Source: Trachelipus rathkii (taxonomy: Eukaryota; Arthropoda; Malacostraca; Isopoda; Trachelipodidae). Taken from it: DNA of 45,000 nucleotides. Shown here piece by piece: positions 23,530-34,599 of this stretch. Position numbers and translations under genes: made by a program. Within the stretch, counting starts at the first letter, position 1. The number at the start of each line of letters is the position of its first letter. The notes under the pieces are model-generated. The model saw nothing but the letters and a program-made list of their open reading frames with translations. It made no database searches and was not told the origin of the DNA. The stretch lies in contig JABUQX010057174.1 of assembly GCA_015478945.1 (NCBI GenBank), forward strand, positions 1-45,000, written 5' to 3'.

Positions 23530-24095
23530 GAAGAACGCAAAATACATATTTGAGAATCAGCGTATAGAAGCTTATTACGTCTGTTGTGGATGTAAAAAAA
23601 AACACAAATAAACGGAAAGTAACGACACTTTACAAAAATAGAATTACATATTTGATGCTAGGCGTAGAGAAAGCTTATTATGAGGCCAAAGTTTGGTTGT
23701 TTTATGAGGTAAAAGCTATACGATATTACCTCAGGGTAGACCACATTGATGGACGACGAGTCGGAGTCTCTCGGCCTCGTAGGTGGGATCGAACGGGAGG
23801 GGATCCTTCGTCCGGCCGCCCTCTGTCCTCCCATACGCTCGAGCCCCGCCTAATGGATATATATTTTTCTCGTGAACAGAGATATTTAGGGGGCGTTCGA
23901 GCCGATGGGGACAGGGGGCGGGACGAAACGTAACTTTGCATATAATAGCTTTATACGCTGATTCCAAAAGTATTTTGGTTTTTCGCAATTTTTAGTTCGA
24001 TTTTTTTGTTTTGTTTTTTTTTACATCCGGTAATAAGCTTATACGCTGATTCCATATGCATTTGTTTTTCCTGTAAGTGTCCATAATCGAGATAA
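23530..24095. mobile_element. Inverted-repeat element with two-unit arms (family copy 2)
   Basis: The reverse complement of 23521-23690 matches 23935-24090 over about 155 bp. Both read CATAATAAGCTTT or CATATAATAGCTTT, then TACGC, then CAAATATG or CAAAAGTAT, then a T-run, then TTTTACATCC, then TAATAAGCTT, then ATACGCTGATTC, then TTCCTG. Each arm thus holds two related units of about 85 bp. The core, about 23700-23935, is GC-richer and has open frames on both strands, none recognisable. This is the structure of a non-autonomous DNA transposon with long inverted repeats. Partial relatives lie at 19.8-20.0 and 25.9-26.1 kb. Confidence 0.75.
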
Positions 24096-24197
24096 TTCTC
24101 ACTGCCCCTTGTTCTGTTGGTATTTATCCTTAAAAAAAATAAGGAGTATTTATTAATGAGAGTCTGGAATAAAGTTTTTAATAAAGTACCAGAAAGT

Positions 24198-24660
24198 ACA
24201 AGATGACATATGGCTGGCGCTCTCTCTCTCTCTTCCTTCGCGTTTTCTCTCTCTCGTTTTTCTGTGTTTGTGTTTGGGGCTGCTGGGTGTGGTTTTGTGG
24301 TCTCTATTGCGCGGTCGCCCCTGTCTGTTCGGGTCTGTGTCGTCGTGGGTTGTGCGTTTCGGTGTTTGGCTGTTTCGGGTCTTCTCTGTGCGATCGGTGT
24401 GTTGTCGGTTGGTTGGTGTTGGTCGGGTGTTCGTTGGGTCTAGGCTCTCGGGGTGTCGGGTGCGTTGGGTCGCTCTCTTCTCTCTCGTGGTTGCTGCTCG
24501 GGCTCTCTCTGGCGGTTGTTCTTTCTTGTGGTGTCTCGGGGGTCGGTTTGTTGGTCTCGGTGTGGGCGCGGGGTTGCTCGGGGGTTCGGTTTGTGCGCGG
24601 CTCTCTCTCTCGGGTCGTCCATGCGGTTCGTTTGTTCTCTCTCTCTCTCGTCGTGATGGG
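24198..24660. repeat. A-depleted G/T/C block
   Basis: It starts in a CT microsatellite (about 24218-24232). It then becomes a mixture of G, T and C: the 300 bases from 24301 to 24600 contain only three A. Lack of A removes TAA, TAG and TGA, which explains open frames of up to 183 codons on this strand. TCTCTC and TCGGG words recur. It is probably a decayed pyrimidine or mixed simple repeat, or an assembly or base-calling artefact. It does not look like coding DNA. Confidence 0.8.
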
Positions 24661-24839
24661 ATTATTTAGTATGAGTTATATTGGTTTGGAGAGTCTATTT
24701 TTGATGGACTGCGATATTCTTAGTGAGTTTAAATGGTTTAATGGGGAGGAGTAGTGTAAGGAGGGCATTTTTTTATGACTATAATGTTCGTTTTGTCTTT
24801 TTAAGTATTACTTGGCTTTATACTTTTGTTATTTTGGAC

Positions 24840-25300
24840 GTATATTATATATTTATATATATTCTCTCAACTTATATCTCATTACTATATAATATACGAG
24901 TATTATATATATAGTTATTTTGATTATTTCATATTATGATTCTGTATTCTACTTATTTTTTTTATTGTTTATTACATTATTATTATCTATCTTTATAGAT
25001 TATTATATTATTTTCTTATATATATTATATTTATTATTATTTATATTATATATATTTTTATTATTTATATATATTATTATATAATATTATTTATAATATT
25101 ATATATTTATAATAATAATATATTTATTATATAATAATATTTTATTTATTTATTATATTTATTCATAGTCTTACTATATCATATTTTAATTTTTGATATA
25201 TTTAGACCTTATTTCTGTTTTTACTCGCTTTTGTTTTTATCACTTATGATTTTTTTTTTTTTGTTTTTTTTTTAATTTACTTTTACTCTTCGTTTCCCTT
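24840..25300. repeat. AT-rich low-complexity block
   Basis: TATT, ATTATA and TATATAT units dominate to about 25200. T-rich sequence follows, with poly-T runs at about 25250-25275. No gene is visible. Confidence 0.85.
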
Positions 25301-25439
25301 TTCTAATAGGAATGTGATAAGATAAAGCAACGCTTTTTCCAACTGATGGGATAAAAAATATTATTTTATAAACTTCAGAAACACAAGTTATGGTTTTGGG
25401 AGCTCGAGCTTGTTGAAAATTTTCAATTACGTTGTGTTT

Positions 25440-26105
25440 TTGTTTGTTTTTTTTTTAAACCTTATGAAGGTATTAATATGTTGCCTTCCTTAATGGGTAA
25501 TAGCGTCAAGAGGTCGAGTAGGCTGATGTTCGGGTGGGTGGCGTCCGGGTCTTTGTCTCGGCTGCTTCGCGGGTTGGAACGACAGGGTGTTGGAGGGTTT
25601 GTGATCTATTTCCCCTGCCCTATCTCTCGGGGAGGGTTTCTCCGGGATCTCTTTTTTTCTGCCGCTTGTACTTTTTTGGTTATTGGATGTGTGGTGTTTG
25701 GTTCTTTGGTCGCTGGCTGTTGCACTTCCGCGCGCGCGTCTCCTCTATTTTGGGTTTGGGAAAACGTTCCCCTCTTTTTCTTCGCGTCTAATTGTGGGTT
25801 TATTTTTTTTTTTTTATTTTTTATTTTTTGAGTTTATTTCTTTTTACTTATTTTGTTATATAAGGTTCTTTTTTATGGTGAATCGCTGTTTTCCAAATAT
25901 TGTTATTATTCTGTTTTTTCTGGGGTTTTTAGGTTTAAATCGTTGTTGAAGATTATTTTAATTTTTATTTTAAAAATAATTGAAATTGTTTTTGTTTTTA
26001 TTTTTATTATTTTTTTACATTGTATTAACATAAAATGTATTTAAAGCCTGAATACAAATATGTAATTGTTTTTTCTGTAGGTGTTGTACTTTCGAGATAT
26101 TTCAT
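25440..26105 (+). mobile_element. AAGCTT/CTGATTCC repeat family, copy 3
   Basis: A T-run and CTTATGAAGGTATTAATATG lead into a GC-rich, A-poor core (25500-25800), then a T-rich tail, then two arm units. The units are CGCTGTTTTCCAAATATTG at about 25885 and AATACAAATATGTAATTG at about 26050, the latter followed by TTTTTTCTGTAGGTGTTGT. The order of core, T-tail, unit, T-run and unit is as in the copies at 19.4-20.0 and 23.7-24.1 kb. A matching left inverted arm is not evident. The 117-codon frame at 25478-25831 lies in the A-poor core and is probably spurious. Confidence 0.5.
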
Positions 26106-27060
26106 TTTGTAAAAAAATATTTTATATGAATGTGATTTTAAAAAATTAGTTAAAAAATACTTTCGAACTTTTAATCGACTGTCAACTCCAGAACTCGCCT
26201 TTCTCTGAATTTTATTACTTATGTTGGTTATCATATAAGTAGCATATATATTAAAAAAAAAAAATAATCAAAAATGGCCCAATCTTAACATGTAAATATG
26301 TACTCTTAATTTATTGTGATTTTTATTATTTCCTTTGTTGTAGATTTTTGCTAATGCTTGCATATGCTTTATGTTTATTTATTATAATATATAAATAGTT
26401 ATAACGTGTTAAATTATTGCATTTGGATTTATTATTTATTATTTCATTTTTATTTTGTTTATTTTTATTTAGCTATATATTATATATACTTATGTATTTT
26501 ATATTTTTGGTTTATTATTTTTGGAATATAGGTATTCTATTCATATCTAATTATTTTGTTTTCCTTTTTCTTTAATATTGTTGAAATTTATATATATTTT
26601 GTATGTATTTTAAAGAATATTTATGCATTTATCTATTTAATTCTTCTATGAATAGTAATTCGTTATTAATTTTCTTGGTTGGTTCTTTTTTTTTATGGGA
26701 TTTTTTGGAGCCTTTATATTTAATATTTTTCAATTACATTGCAAATGAAGAAATTCTTTATTATATTTTTATCATATATGTTTTTGTTAATCGAGTTTCG
26801 GTTTGTTTGGTTTGTACCAGCGGTTGTAGTCGGCGGTTGTCTGTTTGGGTTTGTGGGTTCTGTCAAAAATTTGTATATTTTGGGTATGTTCGGGGTTGTG
26901 CATCAAGGTTGTAGTAAATACTTGTGTTCTTTATTTGGTGAAATACATGTCTTGAAAGTCGTTTACGGATGATTACTGATATTATTTTATCAGATGAATT
27001 ATTTTAAATTACAGTAATTTTTTTTAATTTTTTTTCTAAAATTAAACGTGTTTTTGAGGG
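26106..27060. other. Unassigned T-rich DNA
   Basis: AT-rich, T-biased plus strand with a poly-A run at 26252-26264. The 103-codon frame at 26603-26914 is rich in F, I, L and Y codons and has no recognisable domain. Nothing supports a gene. Confidence 0.55.
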
Positions 27061-27960
27061 GTGAGGGCTGTGTTTTAGCCTGGAGGACATGAAGTTGGGG
27101 TTTGAGGCATTGTTGTTGTAGTAAATGTTGTTGAGGGTTCTAATTCTTTCGTTTCTGGTTTGTTTTTTGTCTGTTTTTTGATTTTTTATATGGGTATTAT
27201 TATTTTTTTTTTTTTTTTTTCTTTTTTTGTATTTATATTTTTCTAATCTTTTGTAACATTGTTATTTATTCTAATTTTTATTCTGTTTTTTTTTTTTCAT
27301 TGAAATTCGTGTGTTCATTATTTTCCGTTTGTATTTTTTTTTTGTTTTTCGGGTTTTTTTTTTTGTTATGTAGCGTTTACGATGCTCCGTTACTAACGTT
27401 TTATAATTGATTAAAAAATAGCTGTTTTATCTTCAATTGGCGTTTTGTGATGCGTGTGATGTGTCTTCTGATTTTTTTACTGCGGGTTTATATGATCTTG
27501 GTGGTTGGGGTGTTGTTTCTGGTGTGTTTTGGTTTTCTTACTTTGTGGGGAAAGGGTTTGGTTTTACAGTATATTTGTCTTTTTTCGGTTGTTTGTGGGG
27601 TGTTTGTATTCATTTGGCGGTCTTGTTTGCATTGGGGACTATTGGGGTAATTTGGTATTTATATGTTGTGGTGTCGTGCTTTTTTTTTCATTCTTTGGGC
27701 TAGGCGACGGCCTGTTTTCGTTTCAGCAAACTATTATGAGGATAAGAGTAAGTTTTATCATAACTGGCGGGTGAGGATTCTGGGGAAGTTATTTGTTGGG
27801 CTGTTTAATGGGCTAGGTTCAATGAGCCTGTGTCATGGGTGTTCTTCTTTTTTTATATTTTTGTTGGTTATATATTATATTCGTTATTTATTGCGCTGGC
27901 GTGATTGCTTTTGAAGGTTTTTTTCAGTAGGAGTAGCTACCGATGTTCGGGAGTGTTTTC
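27060..27960. repeat. A/C-poor, T/G-rich block
   Basis: T and G make up most of the plus strand, with long T-runs at 27196-27225 and 27284-27297 and GGG/TGTT words at 27440-27640. Overlapping open frames of 67-89 codons in all three forward frames reflect low A content. It belongs with the blocks at 20.2 and 24.2 kb. Confidence 0.65.
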
Positions 27961-29100
27961 GCTTCGTCTGCGGGACTTTATTAGGGTTATATATGTTATA
28001 TTATGGTGTTATTATATATAATTAGGTATATATTTGATATATATATTGAGATAAGGCTTTGTAGTATATTAGGTTGTTAGAGCTATTGAGTATTTGGTTA
28101 TTATATATATAATATATATAATATATTTAATTTTAGTTTACTACTCTATTTAAGTTGATATTCTGGGGTACTATTTAAAATATACAAGTCTTTAACTGTG
28201 TGTTTTCAGAAATTCATACACTAAACTCATTATGTTAGTCGTTACATACTATATATATATAATAATATATATTACTTTCCACTTGCTATCTTTAAATATT
28301 GCTAGTACCTTAAGTTTTGTTGTTATTAACGGAATATAGCGTATTTTTAAATTTATTGATATAAATTCAATATTTACATTAATATATTTTCCTTTTTGGT
28401 ATTTAAGGTTTATTATAGATTCTTAGATTTTTTTTTTGATTATTTTGGTATTGTATATTATTATTATTTGATTATATTTAAGTTGTGTATATGATTTTAG
28501 TGTGATATATCTTAGTGTAATATTATGGAATATAGGTTAACGAACTCTACCATGCAAATATTTTTTACGAGTTTCTGGAATTAGAAGACAACGATGATTA
28601 TTGAAGTAGCTTCCCCTTGCTATTTTTCTGTGGGGTCAATGTTCACTTTTGTTAGTCTGCTCAGCTTGAAGATTATGGTAGTATAATGAGTGAGGGATTA
28701 TCTTGAGGTTTGTATATTATTTCATATTATTCGTTGAGGTTATATTAGTAAAACTCTTCAAAATTTAGTATATATAATAATAATGTATATTATATATATA
28801 GTAGGTATATCATAGGTTATTGTGTGAGGTTATATTCTAGAGTATATTAAGGGTCTTATGCAAATTTTACCGTGTTATGTATTATTATTTATACAAGGAA
28901 AGTTTTATTTGAAATTGTGAATTTATTTAAGATTTTATTTAGCAAAGAGTGTTGTACCCTAAGTTTTATAAATTTCTTTATAAATATTTTGCATTTTGCA
29001 CTTAAGTTTTGGTTCGTGAAAATGAGGATTCTTATTCAATCAAGAAAAGAGGCTTGAAGTCTAATCACCATTTGAGAAAGTTTGATGGTGATATCGTATT
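27960..29100. other. Unassigned AT-rich DNA, G-skewed
   Basis: TA-rich patches (about 28085-28125, 28250-28275 and 28768-28800) alternate with more complex DNA. G clearly exceeds C on the plus strand: at 28681-28740 I count 15 G and 3 C. The 61-codon frame at 28872-29057 is not recognisable. Confidence 0.55.
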
Positions 29101-30245
29101 ATTTTGTGTGTGATAATACCAGACAAACTACCTTTGAGTCATGCTATATATTTATATATTTCAAATACACAAGCGACACCCCATCCGCCAAAAAACAATC
29201 GATGAACTTAATATTATATATTAATTCCGATAGGAGCGCGCCAAATGCTAAATGTTAGGTAAATACATAACGTGATCGTTCTTCATGTTAGAGACTCTTT
29301 TCAACGAGTATTGGTGGTATATATATCCAAAGTGAACGTTTTTCTCTACTAAACATCACTTGCTCTACATTGCACTCAAACATACAAGGTATGGCTACAC
29401 ATCACGGACGAGACACCTTTAATCCACCACTAGAAAGCTTAATTTAGTCGAGTGCTTTATTTTAACCATCCTTTTAACTTACTTGATTACCATTACTCGC
29501 ATCAAAAGACTCTCTTCATCTCATAACTACATTACTCAAATTCCAATCTCAGCAAAGTATACTAACGCATTCTATGACTGATTCGAGATCATCTCCACTT
29601 TTCCTGAAGTTCCCAAACCTAAAGTTGACCTTATATTTTTCCTTCACGATCTATAGCACTTTCATCTGACCAAAGTACACCACTATTACCGAGAGAGGAG
29701 AGAATTACGAGCAATATCTCTCTTTTTCTAACTCATAATACACCTCTCTCCACCAAGCTCACCTAATATCCAATTCGGCATAATCCTTTAAAATATATCC
29801 ATACTCCACGAATGAACTCACCAATAACCCACTGCACTATCAGTAATATAAGAGCTCTACATAAATCTAAAATAATCATCCGTTCACTCTATGATTCTCT
29901 ACAAGTCTAATAACAACTCTACACACAGAGTTTCTATATACCAATTTCTCGACCTCCTGCCTTTTTTCCATTTCCACGCACTTTCCCAAAATTCTCTACT
30001 CCACACACATTTCTGACCAAGGCTATCATGACGTCTCCATTCATTCTATAACCAGATTACACAAAGTCTCAATTCTTCATCTCACGCTATTTACCCTTTC
30101 TCACGAAGAGGCTGTGCGCAAATCCCGATCAGTCCTTCTCTCCCTCTCGCACACTTGCTCGTTCAAAGTACCCAAATCTTTGCTCCATCCAGTGCTCATC
30201 CTGACTTAACAAATCTTGAGGAGTCGCGCCAATAACCCTATATTT
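29100..30245. other. Unassigned C-skewed DNA
   Basis: From about 29160 the plus strand becomes rich in C and poor in G: at 29461-29520 I count 17 C and 3 G. The texture resembles the antisense of the LINE at the right edge. A very old LINE on the minus strand is possible, but in the frames I translated I found no YADD, SDH or other RT or endonuclease motif. No gene is called. Confidence 0.45.
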
Positions 30246-30880
30246 GAAGTACAACACCTTTGTGCTCTCTTTTATAAGACTACTACAATTACAACATCTC
30301 ATAATTTTCTTTTATTTTGCTGGTCACACGCAGAGATTAGTACTTAAGTTAAGATTTAAATACTCGTACCAGTGGAATAAAATAACAGAACAAAGTTTTG
30401 CTTATGTTTTTTCACAGACTTTTATATATAACGAAGATCCGAGCTACTAAATTCCAGTAGGTAGAAAAATATATATGAACTATTCAATAATATTAAGAAT
30501 ATTTTAATTATTTAATCCGTGTGCTACATATATATCTATTAATATCTATATCTATATAATACTACATATAATTATTATATATTTATTATAGAAATTATTA
30601 TTGAAACTTATATTTAACATTATTATTATTTGTAGTAATTTAAAATATCAAAATTAGTTGGTCTAAAAAAAAACGGCTCATGTTAATAAATACCTCATTA
30701 CGTTTTATTTTACTCACTCATAACTCTATAAAATTTTTATGGTATTAAAAATTTAAAATTAGCTTGACAAATTTTTATTTAAAATAATTTTAGGTCAATC
30801 AGTTATAGATACATATAATTTGATAATTAATAATAATTTTGTAATTAAGTAGTTTTAATATACATCGTCATTGCTATTTC
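30245..30880. other. Unassigned AT-rich DNA
   Basis: A 68-codon plus-strand frame (30244-30450) is not recognised. The remainder is AT-rich with short TATA runs at about 30530-30600. Nothing else is seen. Confidence 0.5.
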
Positions 30881-31033
30881 CCTTATAATATTAATATATA
30901 TTAATAATTAATATATTAATTATTATATATATATTTAATATATATATATATATATTAATATATATATTATATATTATATATTTATATATATATATATATA
31001 TTATTATATAATTATATTATAATATTTAATATA

Positions 31034-31073
<40 letters not shown>

Positions 31074-31125
31074 TATATAAATATATAATATATATATATA
31101 TATTAATTAATTATTATATTAATAA
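30880..31125. repeat. (AT)n microsatellite complex
   Basis: TATATATA and TATTAATATA units fill about 245 bp with essentially no G or C. The flanks are AT-rich but more complex. Confidence 0.95.
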
Positions 31126-31500
31126 TACATATTGAGATGTAGGTATTATACTTCTATGCAATATCTACTTTAATATTATATTTCAATAAAGATATTTTAT
31201 TTCCTTATCATAGTGTATACTCCACGCATACCCGCAAATATATGAATCAAATCATCTTTTATGTTTCATTAGTCACTTTTTTGTATTTAGATGTTATAAA
31301 TTAAAAATCACATCCACGTAACTTATCCACCGTTCATGTTTGTTCACCTAAGTCATAATTTGGATTAAATTAGCTCACACATATAACTGATGAATAATTT
31401 AAAAATTATATTATATTATTTAATTTATTATAACCAAAATTATTGAGAAACTTATTCTTAATCTAATCAATATAACTAATCTTACCCATAATTCTCATAA
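31126..31500. other. Unassigned AT-rich DNA
   Basis: No frame or motif recognised. The sequence grades into the CCTAA-like stretch. Confidence 0.5.
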
Positions 31501-31745
31501 CACTAAATTATAACTTAGAACTTCTATTTAAACTAACTATAAACCTATAAATCCTACCTAACTTAACTACTAACTATAACCTAAACGCTAACAATATCAT
31601 CTACCTAACCTAACCTAGTCATAGCCTAATTTCACTAAACCATATATAACATAATAATATAACCTAATTAATCATAATACTAACCAATACCTCAACTTCG
31701 GATATTTTCCAGGTTTTAACCTATAACCTAATGGATAATCAATAA
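31500..31745. repeat. Degenerate CCTAA (TTAGG-type) repeat stretch
   Basis: Words of the form CCTAA, CTAAC and TAACCT recur through about 240 bp. The best block, CCTAACCTAACCTAG at 31604-31618, has two exact units and a third with one change. TTAGG/CCTAA is the usual arthropod telomere repeat, and the same pentamer occurs as an internal microsatellite in crustaceans. The surrounding units are heavily mutated, so this is an old internal repeat and not a chromosome end. Confidence 0.5.
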
Positions 31746-33430
31746 TCCACAATCAAAATTAATGATTTATGTTATCCTATATCCCGCAAAGTAGTTATGT
31801 GTTGCACCATTTAACACTCACTCATCTGGTTGACTTATATTTATATTGTAATCTTTCGTAACATATGTTGAGTTATAAGTATAAGTGATAAAGTAAATCC
31901 AAAGAATTATCAGTAAAATTAGTTAATTTTATTACATTTGATTTATTCCATTCATTAATGACTGATTTCTCTGGAGAAATTTTTTTGCACCAATAAGGTT
32001 GAATAATTATCTGGATACATAAGTGTTCCTTTCTTATTATCATCACGGTTTTTCATACAGTAAAGCCTATGTATAAAATCTTGTGCGCCTTAATGATATA
32101 GGCCATTAAAATAATAAATTTTAATGGTATTAATTTTAATTCCCATACTTCTATTTATAATATTGAACTATGTGATAAATATCATATCTTCGCGAGATAA
32201 TGAAAGAGTAAAATAATGTAGAAAGTTTTTGTAATAATCATTATGAGAATGATAACACTATCACACATAAAGATATGTCCAGTTACACAATTATAATTTA
32301 TCATGACCCAATAAATACATACTCTTCTTAAGTCATTTTCCTTTACCTCTTCATTCAATTGATGTCGATCTCATTTATCTCTTCTATTAATCTCTCGTGA
32401 CTATATGCGCCTTGTCTCTCCCTTCTTCTTGTATTTTTCTTTGTTCTTTTCTCTTTGTGCTATTATAACCTTCTTCTTCGTGTGTGCACTTGTATTCTAT
32501 TCGTATCACGTCATTTATACATAGTCTCATCTCTCTTGCTTTATGTTTTCTTTGTTCTACTTCATTCACTCGTGTCTATCTTTCTTTTGTTTTTTGTTCC
32601 GTTTTTTTTTTCTAAATTAGTTATAAAAACTATGATGTCTGAAGTCTAAGCTCTTTAATTATCTTTTTCTCATTACCTCTATAATAGTTAATTAGTTAAT
32701 GTGATTATGATTTAATTATTAATAACTCATTTCCTCTATTTATATAAACATAATCTTCCATAAAAATTGAATGAATTTTATTACTGATTATAATTACAAT
32801 CCTTATAAGTAAAATTTGATTTTACTTAATCCAAAGATTCAATCATTTATATAATAATTAAATCCTCATAATATATGATAAAATATGTTATTTCATTATC
32901 TTCTATTATTTTTATTATGCATATGATATCTATTTACCTTATCCTCTCTATCAATTCATTTATTCGGATCTAATTACTTTACCCTTTCTTTTATTTTTTA
33001 CTCATTATGAATATACACGCAATTACCTCATTACATAGATTTGAGTTAATAAAATTATCTCCTTATCTCATAGTTCTATATTTTCTTAATAAATTATATA
33101 TGCCTATTTCATATCGTGAATTTATCTCACTTATTGTGAGCATTATTAAGTATTTGATTTTTTTTTAATTCATCTTGAGATATACTATTATTTTTATCTC
33201 ATTCTTACATTTCTGAATCAGAAAGGATACCTGGTTTTATTTTACTATGATAGATTATAATATATAGTCATTTAGTCTGTTATTTCATTAGTATATTTCG
33301 AGTATTTTGATGTAATTACATTTTTTCATTCACTCACTCTAGCATAATGGCAAATATGTCACTTTCATGTGAGAGTTGTATTTTGAGGAAAAGTAAATTC
33401 GATCACTCTCATGCATTTTATTTTGAGTAT
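31746..33430. other. Unassigned AT-rich DNA with a pyrimidine tract
   Basis: Mostly AT-rich sequence with C exceeding G on the plus strand. The part at 32340-32640 is rich in T and C (CTTCTT, TCTCTC and TTTGTTCT words) and gives short frames on both strands with no family resemblance. No gene or RNA can be supported. Confidence 0.5.
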
Positions 33431-33434
33431 CATA

Positions 33435-33602
33435 TGATAAATTAAATATTTAAATTTATTATTATATTATATAATTATTATTATATTTATTATTATTTAA
33501 TTATTATATATATTATATTATATAATAATATTTAATTATATATAATATTATAAATTATTTTATATATATATTATTATTAATATTAATTATTATATTTATA
33601 GC
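33435..33602. repeat. AT/ATT microsatellite
   Basis: ATTATT, TTATTATAT and TATATAT units fill about 165 bp without G or C over most of their length. The hAT-related sequence begins shortly to the right. Confidence 0.9.
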
Positions 33603-33667
33603 TAATAAGGTGTTCCTTCATTCTCTCTCTATTACTATATTATCTTATCTTATATGATATATCTTAA

Positions 33668-33750
33668 ACGACCTCTCTCTGACCGGTTCTCTCTGGCCTC
33701 CCGGCCCTGGCTCCGGCCAACTCCGGCCCCTCGTCTCAATAACATCACAC
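33668..33750. repeat. GC-rich CCGGCC/CTCCGGCC cluster
   Basis: CCGGTTC, CCCGGCC, CTCCGGCC and CTCCGGCC occur within about 60 bp, in sharp contrast to the AT-rich flanks. It lies a few hundred bases beyond the 3' side of the hAT transposase remnant on the minus strand. Short GC-rich repeats like this are frequent near hAT ends, so it may be the subterminal region of that element. This is inference, and no opposite end was found. Confidence 0.45.
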
Positions 33751-33971
33751 AGGCAAAACCTGGGGTCATTTCTACCGTGGGGTTAACTGTAAATTTTTAC
33801 TAAATAATAATAAGAGGCGTAAAATCAAACACATAAAAAAAATATTTTTTAATTCCATTACTCTTTTGTTATACACTTGATGCAAAAATATAAACCATAC
33901 AACATAAAAATCTGCAGTAATTAATTCCGTTAATTCAAAATCACTATCAAATTTCATGAGCAGCACCTACA

Positions 33972-34262
33972 TCAATAATTTTTGAATTTGGAAAAAGAAA
34001 AAGCTTCAGGAAGAGAGGGAAGGAAAGTTGAATATGATACTGCCCTAAGATTATATTTTAAAAATAATAAAACTTCAACATTCTTTGTCAATAACTGAAT
34101 TCTGTCTTTTTGGATTAGTTTCCCTACCTTGAATTCTCTTTCACTAGCACTGGAGCTTGCTGATGGGCATAAAAATACTTTTGCCAATCCTGCCAATATA
34201 AGAAGATCATTCTTGTTTGCCTTCCAGAAGGCAAGAGGGGCCTCATTGATGTCAATTTTTTT
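33972..34262 (-). pseudogene. hAT transposase C-terminal fragment
   Basis: hAT transposases cut and paste class II elements. Their C-terminus carries a conserved dimerisation domain. On the minus strand one frame reads NEAPLAFWKANKNDL, then ILAGLAKVFLCPSASSSASE, then, after a short interval, LLTKNVEVLLFLKYNLRAV. This is the usual order of the hAT C-terminal block: the P-L-x-F/W-W region, the LA-x-x-x-L P-A-S-S-x-x-SER-x-F helix and the N-V-E-x-L-x-F-LKYN helix. Further upstream to about 34430 the frame is broken, and the catalytic core and BED zinc finger are absent. AT microsatellites sit on both sides (33435-33602 and 34465-34590). It is a truncated relic and cannot be active. Confidence 0.82.
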
Positions 34263-34464
34263 TCATTTAATTATTATTCAGTTCAATGAGCGCAGATTCA
34301 GTTAAATTTGGACATAGTCCTGAAACTAGCTTCCTGAAATCCTCAGAGTCCTGCAAGAACAGCATCCGCACAAAGATGAGTGTCGAGATATGTTTAGGTT
34401 GCTGAAAAATTTTAAATTTTAAGTTATACGAGTTCTTGAAAATTTCAATATAGTATTTTTAATG

Positions 34465-34592
34465 ATTAAACTATATATATATATATTATATAATATATAT
34501 ATATATATTATATATTTATATATATATTAATACTATATAATATATATATGATATATATATAATTATCTTATTCATATATATATTTTACACTT
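34465..34592. repeat. (AT)n microsatellite
   Basis: TATATATATA and ATATAT units with few interruptions lie exactly between the hAT remnant and the 3' end of LINE copy 1. Confidence 0.9.
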
Positions 34593-34599
34593 GACACCG

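Noticed and set aside
23700..23935. tRNA B-box-like GTTCGATCCC on the minus strand in the core of the inverted-repeat element
   Set aside because: No convincing A-box lies at tRNA spacing upstream, so a tRNA or SINE call is not justified.
24203..24754. A 183-codon open frame with overlapping frames of 67-133 codons on the same strand
   Set aside because: The block 24301-24600 contains three A in 300 bases, so stops cannot occur. Codons are dominated by S, L, V, G and C with no domain pattern.
29180..30240. A third LINE on the minus strand
   Set aside because: The composition resembles LINE antisense, but in the frames I translated I found no YADD, SDH, GVRQG or other RT or endonuclease word.
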